A stretch of DNA of 64,000 nucleotides from CAZYFH01 sp965249175 (GTDB lineage: Bacteria; Acidobacteriota; Vicinamibacteria; Vicinamibacterales; UBA8438): contig OZ252227.1 of NCBI GenBank assembly GCA_965249175.1, positions 3,658,001-3,722,000 of the forward strand, in the 5' to 3' direction. Position numbers and translations under genes: made by a program. Positions 32,563-41,582 of this stretch are shown piece after piece. Under the pieces are notes generated by a model. That model ran no database searches, had not been told where the DNA came from, and saw only the letters and a list, made by a program, of their open reading frames with translations. Position 1 is the stretch's first letter. Every line of letters begins with the position of its first letter.

Positions 32563-35283
32563 ATGACCACGATGACCTCGTCAGAGATCCGTCAGGGCTT
32601 TCTCGACTACTTCCAGGACCACGATCACCGCATCGTGTCGAGCTCCGCGCTGGTGCCCCACGCCGACCCGACGCTGCTGTTCACGAACGCGGGGATGAAC
32701 CAGTTCAAGGAGGCCTTTCTCGGCCGCGAGCGCCGCGGTTACCGGCGCGCCACGACGGCGCAGAAGTGCATGCGCGTCAGCGGCAAACACAACGATCTCG
32801 ACAACGTCGGGCCGTCACTGCGACACCATACGTTCTTCGAGATGCTCGGCAATTTCTCGTTCGGCGACTACTTCAAGGCGGAGGCCATCCCCTTCGCGTG
32901 GACGCTCCTGACCGACGTGTGGGGGCTGCCGCCGGAGCAGCTGTACGCCACCGTGTTCGCGGGCGAAGCCGGGGTCCCGCGCGACGACGAGGCGTACGCG
33001 CTCTGGCAACGCCTGGTCCCCGACGACCGGATCGCTGAGATGGGGGTGGACGAAAACTTCTGGGCCATGGGCGACACCGGCCCGTGCGGGCGCTGTTCGG
33101 AGATTCACTTCCATCGTGGCGACCACCTCCCGTGCGCGCGCCAGGCGTGCCTCGGCATCGACTGCAGCTGCGACCGCTACGTCGAGATCTGGAACAACGT
33201 CTTTATGGAGTTCGAGCGCACACCTGACGGGTCGCTGACGCCGCTCCCGGCGCCTTCAATCGACACGGGGATGGGGCTCGAGCGCATCGTTGCCGTCCTG
33301 CAGGACAAGCTCTCGAACTACGACACCGACCTGTTCACGCCGCTCCTCACCGCCATCGGCGAGCGCGCGGGGGTCCGCTACGGGCCCCTGGACGGACGGC
33401 CCTCGGTGCAGTCCACCGATGTGTCGATGCGGGTCATTGCCGACCACCTGCGCGCGATGACGTTTCTCATGACCGACGGCGTATCGCCATCGAACGAATG
33501 GCGAGGCTACGTGCTGCGGAAGATCATGCGGCGGGCCATGCGGCATGGAAAGAAGCTCGGGATGACGGAGCCGTTTCTGCATGGCCTGGTCGACGTGGTG
33601 GTCGGCGAGATGGGATCCGCGTACCCCGAGCTCGCGACCAACCGGGATGCCGTCGTGCGCGCGGTCAAGCGGGAGGAGGAGCAGTTCGACAAAGTGCTCA
33701 CGGACGGGCTGCCGCGGCTCGAGGCCGCGCTCGCGGAATCCGCCAGCGGTTCGCGGCCTATCGATGGAGACGACGCGTTCAGGCTGTACGACACGTTCGG
33801 GTTGCCACTTGATTTCATCGAGGACCTCGCGAGCGAGCGCGGCATCGTCGTCGATCGCACTGGCTTCGAGCACGCGCTGGAGCGCCAGCGGCAGCGGTCG
33901 CGCGATGGGCAGTCGTTTGCGGCGACGGCCGAACGCGTCTTCGCGTACCGCACGCCGGACACCAAGCAGTCGGTCGAACGGCTCGACGACGATTTTGAAG
34001 GCTACGAGACCACCGAGGTCCCCGCGGCGTCGCTCGCCGCGTTGTTCGACGCCGAACGCCACGAGGTGGCCGAGCTCGGGGAGGGCCTCTCCGGCTACGC
34101 AGTGCTCGACCGTACGCCGTTCTACGTGGAGGCCGGCGGCCAGGTCTCCGACACCGGACGCCTGCGGGTGGATGGGGGAACCGGCGAGGCGACGGTGGAC
34201 GCGATGACACGCCTCGCGCCGCTGGGACCGCGCGCACATGCCGTGCGCATCGTGTCGGGGCGCCTCGCGACGGGCGACGTCGTGACGGCGACGGTCGATG
34301 CGGCGCGTCGAGACGCCACGCGCCGCAATCACACGGCGACGCACCTGCTGCACGCCGCCCTGCGTCGCGTCGTCGGCCCGCACGTGAGGCAGGCTGGCTC
34401 ACTCGTGGCGCCCGACCGTCTGCGATTCGACTTCACCCATGGCGAGCCGGTCACGCCGTCGCAGGTGGCGGAGATTGAGCGCGACGTCAACGGGCATGTC
34501 TACGGCAACCAGACCGTCGACACGACGGTCCGATCGACGGACGAGGCGATCGCCGACGGCGCGATGGCCCTGTTCGGCGAAAAGTACGGCGACCGCGTGC
34601 GCATCGTCTCGGTCCCCGGCGTGTCGAAGGAGCTGTGCGGCGGCACGCATTGCCGCGCCACGGGCGATATCGGCCCATTCGTCGTCGCCCACGAGGGCGG
34701 CGTGGCGGCGGGCATCCGGCGCATCGAGGCGGTGACCGGCGACGCGGCGGTGGCCACACTGCAGCACCGTCGCGATGCTCTGGACGGCGTCCTGCGCCTG
34801 CTGGGTGCGCCCACGGACCAGGCGGTCGGGGCCGTCGAGCGTCTGCAGGGCGAGACGAAGCGACTCGCACGGGAGGTCGAGCGGCTCAAAGTTGCCGCCG
34901 CCCTAGGGTCGTCGGCAGGCCCGGCGGCGGCCTCGGACCGCGTCGACGTCGACGGCGTCGGCATGGTCACGCGCCGCGTCTCGGGTCTCGACAAGGGCGC
35001 CCTCCGGACGCTGGCCGACTCACTGCGTGATCGCCTCGGCAGCGGGGTCGTCGTCGTCGTGTCAGAGAACGACGGCAAGGTCGCGCTCGTCGTCTCCGTT
35101 TCCAAGGACCTGACCCCTCGGGTGCACGCCGGCAGAGTCGTCAAGGCGATCGCCCCGATCGTCGGCGGCAATGGCGGGGGCCGGCCCGACTTCGCGCAGG
35201 CGGGCGGGAAGCTCCCGGACAAGATCGACGCGTTGTTTGCCGAGAGCGAGGCGGTCGTGCGTGCGATGCTCGCGGGCGCGTAG
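32563..35283 (+). CDS. alaS: Alanyl-tRNA synthetase
   Basis: Class II synthetase charging tRNA-Ala with a proofreading domain. 906 residues from the ATG at 32563 (GTG 32551 and ATG 32572 are alternatives). Catalytic part: SSALVPHADPTLLFTNAGMN, RVSGKHNDLDNVG and APSIDTGMGLERI. Editing domain: RRNHTATHLLHAALRRVVG and the C-terminal ligand of KELCGGTHCRATGDIG. A DHHA1 oligomerisation domain ends with GGGRPDFAQAGGK. It is full length, with no sign of damage. It is adjacent to recX. Confidence 0.98.
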   Translation: MTTMTSSEIRQGFLDYFQDHDHRIVSSSALVPHADPTLLFTNAGMNQFKEAFLGRERRGYRRATTAQKCMRVSGKHNDLDNVGPSLRHHTFFEMLGNFSFGDYFKAEAIPFAWTLLTDVWGLPPEQLYATVFAGEAGVPRDDEAYALWQRLVPDDRIAEMGVDENFWAMGDTGPCGRCSEIHFHRGDHLPCARQACLGIDCSCDRYVEIWNNVFMEFERTPDGSLTPLPAPSIDTGMGLERIVAVLQDKLSNYDTDLFTPLLTAIGERAGVRYGPLDGRPSVQSTDVSMRVIADHLRAMTFLMTDGVSPSNEWRGYVLRKIMRRAMRHGKKLGMTEPFLHGLVDVVVGEMGSAYPELATNRDAVVRAVKREEEQFDKVLTDGLPRLEAALAESASGSRPIDGDDAFRLYDTFGLPLDFIEDLASERGIVVDRTGFEHALERQRQRSRDGQSFAATAERVFAYRTPDTKQSVERLDDDFEGYETTEVPAASLAALFDAERHEVAELGEGLSGYAVLDRTPFYVEAGGQVSDTGRLRVDGGTGEATVDAMTRLAPLGPRAHAVRIVSGRLATGDVVTATVDAARRDATRRNHTATHLLHAALRRVVGPHVRQAGSLVAPDRLRFDFTHGEPVTPSQVAEIERDVNGHVYGNQTVDTTVRSTDEAIADGAMALFGEKYGDRVRIVSVPGVSKELCGGTHCRATGDIGPFVVAHEGGVAAGIRRIEAVTGDAAVATLQHRRDALDGVLRLLGAPTDQAVGAVERLQGETKRLAREVERLKVAAALGSSAGPAAASDRVDVDGVGMVTRRVSGLDKGALRTLADSLRDRLGSGVVVVVSENDGKVALVVSVSKDLTPRVHAGRVVKAIAPIVGGNGGGRPDFAQAGGKLPDKIDALFAESEAVVRAMLAGA

Positions 35284-35339
35284 GCGAAGTCATAAGAGGC
35301 GCTCCCACCGTCGAGGGGAAGGTCATGGCGGTTGCGCGA

Positions 35340-35530
35340 TGACATCCCGCCGTTGTGAACCCCACCTCGTCGCCACGCTCTGCGCAGTCGCGCTGGGCGC
35401 GTGCGCCGCGCCGCCTCCCGATCCCGAGCCCGCGAGCGACGGCTTGCTCTTTCGCAACGTTCGCATATTCGATGGCGAGCGCGTGATTCCCGAGACCGAG
35501 ATTGTCGCTCGAGCTCAATCCGGACAATGA
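35340..35530 (+). pseudogene. Remnant of a lipoprotein amidohydrolase gene
   Basis: ATG at 35340 starts a lipoprotein signal (LVATLCAVALGACAAPPP, lipobox LGAC) followed by LLFRNVRIFDGERVIPETEI, the usual N-terminus of imidazolonepropionase-like amidohydrolases. After 60 residues homology ends, and this frame stops at 35530. From 35509 another frame (LELNPDNENGRQMLEKLR, stop at 35569) looks like the C-terminal end of an unrelated TPR-type protein. So two gene ends appear joined near 35505, with everything between missing. Deletion or a mis-join in assembly; not a functional enzyme. Confidence 0.6.
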
Positions 35531-35771
35531 GAACGGGCGGCAGATGCTGGAGAAGCTGCGCGCAGGTCGGTGAGGACGGCGGCATCGCGCGACCCCGGGA
35601 TCGCTCGACCGGACGTCGGACGGCCGCGCCGCACTGCTCGACGACGACCACGGACCGACCCCGCTGCCCGAGCGACTCACGCGGCGGCACTCGTTGCAGC
35701 GATAAAGCCAAGTCCCTGGCGGCCGATATCTTTATGGGGGCCGCAACTCACTGTCTGGATTGAGCTTGCGG
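35531..35771. other. Spacer with decayed coding traces, no supported gene
   Basis: 35531-35569 carries the fragment described in the preceding entry. Beyond it, one frame stays open to a TAA at 35703-35705 (ending LLDDDHGPTPLPERLTRRHS-like) but lacks a start codon and I do not recognise it. The rest shows no convincing gene, RNA or repeat. Confidence 0.4.
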
Positions 35772-35799
35772 TTGCGCGTCTGCCCATGTCTGGTAGACT
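35772..35799 (+). promoter_or_regulatory. Candidate promoter of the lytic transglycosylase gene
   Basis: TTGCGC (35772-35777), 16-base spacer, then TAGACT (35794-35799) with an upstream TG making an extended -10 (TGGTAGACT). The ATG is 14 bases downstream at 35813. Confidence 0.4.
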
Positions 35800-35812
35800 G
35801 AGTGGCTGAATC

Positions 35813-36550
35813 ATGCGACGCGCGATAACCCTCCTGACCGGGCTGGTCGTCGCGGCCGCGGTCGCCGCGCCGGCGGAGGCCCAGATCTACACCTGGCGGG
35901 ACGCCAACGGCACCCTCGTCTTGTCGGATCGGCCGCCGCAGGCGGGTGCCGAGACGCTCGAGGTGCGGGGTGCCGTTGCCCCCATCCGCACGACCACCCC
36001 GACCAGACCCCTCGCGCGCCTCAGCCGGGCCGGCCACTACGACGCCGTCATCGAGCGGTACGCCGCCAGCGAGGGTGTCCGCCCCGATCTGGTGCGGGCG
36101 GTCATTCAAGTGGAGTCCGCGTTCAACCCGAACGCGCGCTCGCCGGTCGGCGCCATGGGTCTGATGCAGCTCATGCCGGCGACCGCCCAAGAGCTGGGCG
36201 TGCTCAATCCATACGATCCGGAGCAGAACATCCGAGGCGGCGTCACGTATCTGCGCCGGCTGCTGTCGGAATACGATGGCAATGAGGAACTGGCGCTGGC
36301 CGCCTACAACGCCGGTCCGGGCGCCGTGAGCCGATACGGCAACCAGATCCCGCCCTTCCGGGAAACACAGGACTACGTCGAACGGGTGCGGTCGGCGACC
36401 GCGCTGGCGACCACCAGCGAGTTGCCCACGGCGTCGGGCGAGACGATCTACAAATCGTATGCGCTCGTCAACGGCCGCCGTATCCCGGTCTATAGCAACA
36501 TACGGCCGGCTTCGGACGACCACGCAGTCGCCACGGCGCCGCGCCGCTAG
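35813..36550 (+). CDS. Secreted lytic transglycosylase with DUF4124-like N-terminus
   Basis: 245 residues that cleave peptidoglycan glycan strands. Signal peptide (MRRAITLLTGLVVAAAVAAP, cleavage after AEA). A DUF4124-like segment IYTWRDANGTLVLSDRPP follows. The SLT domain has VIQVESAFNPNARSPVGAMG (catalytic Glu in VES), GLMQLMPATAQELGV, NIRGGVTYLRRLLSEY and LALAAYNAGPGAVSRYG. The C-terminal 50 residues are a variable tail. Its TAG stop is part of the left inverted repeat of the MITE-like element, so the original C-terminus may have been slightly different. Confidence 0.93.
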   Translation: MRRAITLLTGLVVAAAVAAPAEAQIYTWRDANGTLVLSDRPPQAGAETLEVRGAVAPIRTTTPTRPLARLSRAGHYDAVIERYAASEGVRPDLVRAVIQVESAFNPNARSPVGAMGLMQLMPATAQELGVLNPYDPEQNIRGGVTYLRRLLSEYDGNEELALAAYNAGPGAVSRYGNQIPPFRETQDYVERVRSATALATTSELPTASGETIYKSYALVNGRRIPVYSNIRPASDDHAVATAPRR

Positions 36551-36712
36551 TGGCCTGTATCGGGTGAATCGCAAGCGCTCTTCGGGCGGGGCATCCCGCC
36601 TGACGGCGGTGTTCCTCGGTCACATACGGGGTGTATGCTCCCTCGTCGCGCCTTGTCAGCCGGGCGCCGCGCACCGCAGACCACTACCGATTCACCCGAT
36701 ACAGGCCACTAG
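36547..36712. mobile_element. 166-bp MITE-like element with 25-bp perfect inverted repeats
   Basis: The left end (36547-36571) starts CTAGTGGCCTGTATCGGGTG and the right end (36688-36712) is its exact reverse complement over 25 bases. CTAG at both ends could be a four-base target-site duplication, as made by some IS5-group elements that target YTAR. The interior (116 bp) has no ORF but two small hairpins: GGCGGG-GCAT-CCCGCC, and CATAC with GTATG. It lies exactly between the transglycosylase stop and the GTG of the S4-domain gene, and supplies the stop and the first start base. Confidence 0.75.
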
Positions 36713-37095
36713 TGTCCGAACCCACCACACCAGTTCGACTCGACTTCTGGCTGGACGTCGCCTGCCTGTATCACACGCGTTCCGAAGCGCAGAAAGCCTG
36801 TAAGGGCGGCAAGGTCGACGTCAACGGTCAGCGGGCCAAACCGCACCGCGACATCCGCACCGGGGATAACATCGCCATCACGCGCCGGCACGGTATCAAG
36901 CAGATGGTGACCGTGCGGGCTCTCGCTGATCGCCACCTCCCCAAGCCCGCAGCGCGCGCGCTATACGACGATCGCACCCCGCCCCCGTCGGCGGAGGACC
37001 GGGAGTTCCGCGAGCTCTTGCGCCGTGCCGGCCCGCCCGCGGGCGCGCCGGACAAGCGCCAGCGACGCAGGCTGCGCTCGCTGAAGCGCCAGTGA
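36712..37095 (+). CDS. S4-domain RNA-binding protein (Hsp15-like)
   Basis: 127 residues from a GTG at 36712. The S4 domain is clear: VRLDFWLDVACLYHTRSEAQ, KACKGGKVDVNGQRAKPHRD and IRTGDNIAITRRHG. The C-terminus is basic (DKRQRRRLRSLKRQ), like Hsp15/RqcH-associated S4 proteins that bind stalled 50S subunits. The GTG begins with the last base of the MITE-like element, so the gene's own start region may have been replaced. There is no clear Shine-Dalgarno. rpsT follows. Confidence 0.85.
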   Translation: MSEPTTPVRLDFWLDVACLYHTRSEAQKACKGGKVDVNGQRAKPHRDIRTGDNIAITRRHGIKQMVTVRALADRHLPKPAARALYDDRTPPPSAEDREFRELLRRAGPPAGAPDKRQRRRLRSLKRQ

Positions 37096-37142
37096 CCCGT
37101 GCCACGGCCTACAGTCCAGTAGCCCCTGGCGGCGAGCATCGA

Positions 37143-37148
37143 TATAAT
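37143..37148 (+). promoter_or_regulatory. Possible -10 box before rpsT
   Basis: TATAAT at 37143-37148, 9 bases before the rpsT ATG. No matching -35, and transcription would start almost at the ATG, so it may be chance or drive a nearly leaderless message. Confidence 0.3.
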
Positions 37149-37157
37149 GGACAGTTC

Positions 37158-37451
37158 ATGGCGAATCACAAGTCGGCATTGAAGGCGCACCGTCAGAACC
37201 TCCAGCGCCGCGACCACAATCGACGTCTCCGCACCCGCATGCGACACGCGCTCAAATCTGCGCGCGCCGCGATCGACGACGCCAGTGCCAACGCCGAGAA
37301 CGGCCCGGCCAACGCCAGCACCGAGCTCCGCACAACGATCGCGTTGATCGACCGTCTGGCTGGCAAGGGTGTCATCCATGCCAACGCGGCGTCCCGCCAC
37401 AAGTCACGGCTGACCAAGCGTTTGAGCAAGGCCAGCGCCCAGGGCGCCTAA
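37158..37451 (+). CDS. rpsT: 30S ribosomal protein S20
   Basis: 97 residues from the ATG at 37158, starting MANHKSALKAHRQNLQRRDH, the S20 signature. All-helical and very basic (RRLRTRMRHALKSARAAI; SRHKSRLTKRLSKA). It binds 16S rRNA helices early in 30S assembly. Its stop overlaps the end of the convergent holA by four bases. Confidence 0.97.
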   Translation: MANHKSALKAHRQNLQRRDHNRRLRTRMRHALKSARAAIDDASANAENGPANASTELRTTIALIDRLAGKGVIHANAASRHKSRLTKRLSKASAQGA

Positions 37452-38395
37452 CCCTCCCCTCGCGACCGGGTCGCGGGGTTCCCACACAGCTCCACCACCA
37501 GGCGTTCGAGAAGCACCCGCGCCTCGCCCGCTGACCGCTTCAAGCCAAGATCCGTCCGGAACACCGCATCGATGGCCCCACGCACACGCGGCGCGGTCAG
37601 GCGCGAACGCGCGACCCAGGCGAGCTGGCCAAGCACCATGTGCGGTGGCGCGCCAGCGTCGAGGGCCAGCGCGAGCTCCTGTAGCGCCACGCCCGCAGCG
37701 CCCCGCTCGATGGCTCGGGCGACCGCCCAGTCATCGTGGGCCGCGGCCGGCCCCACCACGGCGCGCACGTCGTCCACCGAGACGCTCGGCTGGTCCATCG
37801 CATACAACACCAAGCGCTCCACGTCTCCCCGGAGGCGGCCCACGTCAGGCCCGACGACGGCGGCCAGCAGGCGCGTCGCAGCCGGCTCGCCCGCCACGCC
37901 CGCGGCCTTGAGACGCGCGCGGATCCAACGCTCGGCGTCGGCTGTGTTCTCGAGCTCGCCACACCGGACGATGGTGGCGTTCGCGTGCAGGCGCTTGCTG
38001 ATGCGCCGCCGCTCGTCGAGGTCGGTCACGACGAGGACGAGCGTCGCATCCGGAACCGGCGCCTCCAGATACCGCTCGAGCGCCTCGAGATCCCGCGCGG
38101 TGGCCTGGCTCTCGCGCTTGGGCATCAGCCACCGCTCGGCGCGCAGCCCGGTGACGATCCGGCGGGGCACCATCATCGGCAGGGTCCGCAACGCGTCGAG
38201 GAGCGCCCCTAGCGGCACCTCGCCGCCGCGAAACCGCTCGACGTTGAACGCTCGCAGTCCCTCTTCGACGACCTCCTCGAACTCGGTCGCCAGCTCTGCC
38301 TTCTCGTGCTCGTCGTCCCCGAGCACGAGATAGACGGGGTCGAGTGCGCCGGCCGTGATCTGCTTCCGCAGCGCAGCGGGTGTGAGAGTGTTCAC
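37448..38395 (-). CDS. holA: DNA polymerase III delta subunit
   Basis: Clamp-loader subunit that opens the beta clamp. GTG start at 38395; 315 residues. N-terminal AAA-like domain with DPVYLVLGDDEHEKAELATE and FNVERFRGGEV; middle ATLVLVVTDLDERRRISK; C-terminal helical collar with ALQELALALDAGAPPHMVLG. Ten bases downstream of lptE, in the usual leuS-lptE-holA order. Convergent with rpsT. Confidence 0.9.
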   Translation of the reverse strand: MNTLTPAALRKQITAGALDPVYLVLGDDEHEKAELATEFEEVVEEGLRAFNVERFRGGEVPLGALLDALRTLPMMVPRRIVTGLRAERWLMPKRESQATARDLEALERYLEAPVPDATLVLVVTDLDERRRISKRLHANATIVRCGELENTADAERWIRARLKAAGVAGEPAATRLLAAVVGPDVGRLRGDVERLVLYAMDQPSVSVDDVRAVVGPAAAHDDWAVARAIERGAAGVALQELALALDAGAPPHMVLGQLAWVARSRLTAPRVRGAIDAVFRTDLGLKRSAGEARVLLERLVVELCGNPATRSRGEG

Positions 38396-38405
38396 CGAAG
38401 GTTGC

Positions 38406-38963
38406 CTAGAAGGCCTCGAGGATCGAACTGACAACCGTTGTCGCGAAATCGACCGCCAGGCGCTCGACGGCGTTCGAGCGCTGCCCGAAGAAGGACGAGA
38501 CGTTCTCGACGTCTCCGGTGCCGGACGCGACTTCGTATTCGTCGCTGAACACCAGCTGTGGATCACTCCAGACGACTTCGTTGGTGCTCAAATCGAGGAA
38601 CTCGATGTTGGCGGTCAACGTGAAGACGTACCGGGATGCCTGTTGGTCGGCGTTAAAGCTCGCCGGAGTGATGTTGATATTGCTGATGGTGCCGGTCAGG
38701 ACGGCATCGACGCCGGTCACATCCGGTTGCACACGGTAGGATCCCCGCCCGATAAACGCCGAGCGCACTTCCTGCGTCAGGAGCTGCTCGACGTCGAAGA
38801 CCGACGTATTGTTCTCAAACGTCGGAATGCCAATCGTCTCGATGTAGTCCGGCAGGATCGACCCGCGCCCGGCGAGCGAGTACCCGCACGCTGTGGTCGT
38901 CACGAGCGCGAGACCGGCCACTAGCGTCGCCGTCAACATCGTCGGCGTCAGCGCTCTCGACAT
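38406..38963 (-). CDS. lptE: LPS-assembly lipoprotein LptE
   Basis: Outer-membrane lipoprotein that plugs LptD in LPS export. 185 residues. Signal peptide ends in the lipobox TTAC (Cys at about 26) followed by GYSLAGRGSILPDYIETIGI. Core motifs FENNTSVFDVEQLLTQEVRS and DAVLTGTISNINITP are typical of LptE. Downstream of leuS and upstream of holA. With lpxI and lpxA in the window this supports an LPS-bearing outer membrane. Confidence 0.92.
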   Translation of the reverse strand: MSRALTPTMLTATLVAGLALVTTTACGYSLAGRGSILPDYIETIGIPTFENNTSVFDVEQLLTQEVRSAFIGRGSYRVQPDVTGVDAVLTGTISNINITPASFNADQQASRYVFTLTANIEFLDLSTNEVVWSDPQLVFSDEYEVASGTGDVENVSSFFGQRSNAVERLAVDFATTVVSSILEAF

Positions 38964-38975
38964 ACGACCTCCTTC

Positions 38976-41525
38976 CTACTTCGTCACGACGCTCACGAGC
39001 TTGCGCGGAACGACGACCACGCGCGTGACGTCCTTGCCCGCCGTGTGCGCCTGGACCTGCGGATGCTCGAGTGCGAGCGTACGGAGATCCGCCTCCGAAA
39101 TCTCCGCTCCGACAGCCAACCGCGCGCGGACCTTGCCATTGACCTGCACGGGCAGCACGAGCTCTTCAGCCCGAGCCACAGCGGGGTCGAACGTGGGCCA
39201 TCCGGCGGCCTCGACGCCATCGGTGTGCCCGATGGCCTCCCACAATTCCTCGGCAAGATGCGGTGTAAACGGCGACAACATCACGATCAACGCCTCAACG
39301 GCTTCCTTGACCACCCACAGGCTTGACGCCGGCGCCGGCGCATCCGCCGCGCTACCGTCCGCGAAAGGCCCAAGCCGGGTGCGTTCGCAGAAGCCGTATG
39401 TGTCGTTGACCAGCTCCATAAGGGCCGAGACCGCGGTGTTGAGATGCACGCGCGGGTCGATATCGGCCGAGACGCGGTTGATGGTGTCATGCGTCTTTCG
39501 CCGCAGGGCGCGTTCGGCGTCGCTCCACTCGCTCGCTGCCGGCGCCCCATCGTGTCCGGCCGCGAACTCGGCGGCGAACGGCGACACCAGTCGCCACACG
39601 CGTCCGAGAAACCTCGCGCTGCCCTCGAGGCCCGCATCGGTCCACTCGATTTCCTTCTCCGGCGGGGCGACGAACATCTCGTAGAGACGCAGCGCGTCCG
39701 CGCCATACCGGGCGGTCATATCGTCCGGGTCGACCACGTTGCCCTTCGACTTCGACATGACGGTGCCGCCACGGAGCACCATACCCTGCGTCAGCAGGCG
39801 GGTGAACGGCTCGTCGTGGCCGACGAGGCCGAGGTCGCGAACGACCTTGCAGAAGAACCGGGAATAAATCAGATGCAGGATCGCATGCTCTACGCCACCG
39901 CTGTAGAAGTCGATCGGCGACCAGTAGTTGACCTTGGCGGCGTCAAATGGTGCGGCGTCGTTGTGGGGGTCGCAGTAGCGGTAGAAATACCACGACGAGT
40001 CGACAAAGGTATCCATTGTGTCGGTCTCGCGGCGCGCGGGTCCGCCGCAGACAGGGCACGTCGTCTGGACGAACTCGGGTACCTGGGCTAACGGTGAGTC
40101 GCCACGACCGGTAAACGCCTCGACGTGCGGTAGCTCGACGGGGAGCTGATCGTATGGCACGGGTACCGTGCCACACCCGTCGCAGTAGACGATCGGGATC
40201 GGCGTGCCCCAGTATCGCTGACGCGAGACGCCCCAGTCCTTGAGCCGGTACTGCACCTCGGCGTGACCGAAACTGCCCGCCGCCGCGGCCCGGGTCATGG
40301 TCGCGATCGCCTCCCGGCTCGACAGGCCCGAGAACTCCCCCGACTCGACCAACGTCCCGGGTTCGGTCGAGGCCGCGTCGAGCGCCTCCCCCGACAGCGG
40401 AGCCACATCGGGCGGCTGAATCACGACGTGGATCGGCAACGCGTACTTGCGCGCGAACTCGAAGTCCCGCTGATCATGTGCCGGGACCGCCATGATGGCG
40501 CCCGTGCCGTACTCGGCGAGCACGAAGTTGGCGATCCAGATGGGCACTGGCTGACCCGTGAACGGGTTGACCGCCTGGCGCCCGGTATCAAACCCCTCCT
40601 TGTCGAGCTCTCCCGTCAGGCGGGCCGTGCGGTCGACCGCGCGGAACCGTCTCACGCGCGCCCGAAAGGCCTCGCTGTCCGGGCTCTCGACCGTCAGGCG
40701 GTCGACCCACGGGTGCTCCGGCGCCAGGAGCACGAACGTCGCGCCGAAGATAGTGTCGATCCGAGTCGTGAACACCTCGATCGCGTCGTCCGACGCGGGA
40801 GCCGACTCGCCGGCCGCCACGACCGGGAACCGCACCAGCGCTCCCTCCGAGCGCCCGATCCAGTTCCGCTGCATCGTTAGGACCTTCGCGGGCCACTGAT
40901 CCAGTTGTTCCGTGCGGTCGAGCAACTCGTCCGCGTATCGCGTGATGCGGAGGAACCACTGCTCCAGGTCGCGCGTCTCGACGGCGGTGCCGCACCGCCA
41001 GCAGCCTCCGTCGACCACCTGTTCGTTGGCCAGCACGGTCTGACAGCTCGGGCACCAGTTGACGGACGACCGCTTGCGATACGCCAGGTCCCGCTCGTAC
41101 ATCTTCAGGAACAACCACTGGTTCCACTTGTAGTACGCCGGGTCGCACGTGGCGAACTCCCGGTCCCAGGCGTAGCTGATGCCGAGGCGCTGCAGCTGGT
41201 CCTTCATGTGCGCGATGTTCGCGCGTGTCCAGGTCTCGGGATGGGTGCGGTGCTGGATCGCCGCGTTCTCGGCCGGCATCCCGAACGCGTCCCACCCGAA
41301 CGGATGAAGCACGTTGTAGCCCCGCATACGTTTGGTGCGGGCCACGACGTCCCCGATCATGTAGTTGCGCACGTGGCCCACGTGGGCGTGACCCGACGGA
41401 TACGCGAACATGACCAGGCAGTAGAACTTGGGGCGAGTCGAGTCCTCGTCGACCTCGAAGGCGCGGCGATCCGCCCACCGCTGCTGCCACTTCCGCTCGA
41501 TGGCCTGGGGATCGTAATCGCGCAC
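38976..41525 (-). CDS. leuS: Leucyl-tRNA synthetase
   Basis: Class I synthetase charging tRNA-Leu; 849 residues. HIGH-type motif in YPSGHAHVGHVRNYMIGD; zinc-like CPSC...CWRC region; the CP1 editing domain (FTTRIDTIFGATFVLLAPEH, AEYGTGAIMAVPAHDQRD); and VMSKSKGNVVDPDD as KMSKS. The catalytic lower half includes SWYFYRYCDPHND. lptE follows 12 bp downstream. Confidence 0.98.
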   Translation of the reverse strand: MRDYDPQAIERKWQQRWADRRAFEVDEDSTRPKFYCLVMFAYPSGHAHVGHVRNYMIGDVVARTKRMRGYNVLHPFGWDAFGMPAENAAIQHRTHPETWTRANIAHMKDQLQRLGISYAWDREFATCDPAYYKWNQWLFLKMYERDLAYRKRSSVNWCPSCQTVLANEQVVDGGCWRCGTAVETRDLEQWFLRITRYADELLDRTEQLDQWPAKVLTMQRNWIGRSEGALVRFPVVAAGESAPASDDAIEVFTTRIDTIFGATFVLLAPEHPWVDRLTVESPDSEAFRARVRRFRAVDRTARLTGELDKEGFDTGRQAVNPFTGQPVPIWIANFVLAEYGTGAIMAVPAHDQRDFEFARKYALPIHVVIQPPDVAPLSGEALDAASTEPGTLVESGEFSGLSSREAIATMTRAAAAGSFGHAEVQYRLKDWGVSRQRYWGTPIPIVYCDGCGTVPVPYDQLPVELPHVEAFTGRGDSPLAQVPEFVQTTCPVCGGPARRETDTMDTFVDSSWYFYRYCDPHNDAAPFDAAKVNYWSPIDFYSGGVEHAILHLIYSRFFCKVVRDLGLVGHDEPFTRLLTQGMVLRGGTVMSKSKGNVVDPDDMTARYGADALRLYEMFVAPPEKEIEWTDAGLEGSARFLGRVWRLVSPFAAEFAAGHDGAPAASEWSDAERALRRKTHDTINRVSADIDPRVHLNTAVSALMELVNDTYGFCERTRLGPFADGSAADAPAPASSLWVVKEAVEALIVMLSPFTPHLAEELWEAIGHTDGVEAAGWPTFDPAVARAEELVLPVQVNGKVRARLAVGAEISEADLRTLALEHPQVQAHTAGKDVTRVVVVPRKLVSVVTK

Positions 41526-41582
41526 GGAAGGCTGGAAAGATGACCGGGGCTGCGACCGCCGCCGACGCAGAACTCGTGACCG

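Noticed and set aside
33256..34383. 375-codon minus-strand frame opposite alaS
   Set aside because: Antisense to the catalytic and editing core of alaS, no homology cues, Arg/His-rich; a shadow of the real gene.
35570..35705. Open stretch after the amidohydrolase remnant
   Set aside because: No start codon and no recognisable domain; treated as decayed coding trace.
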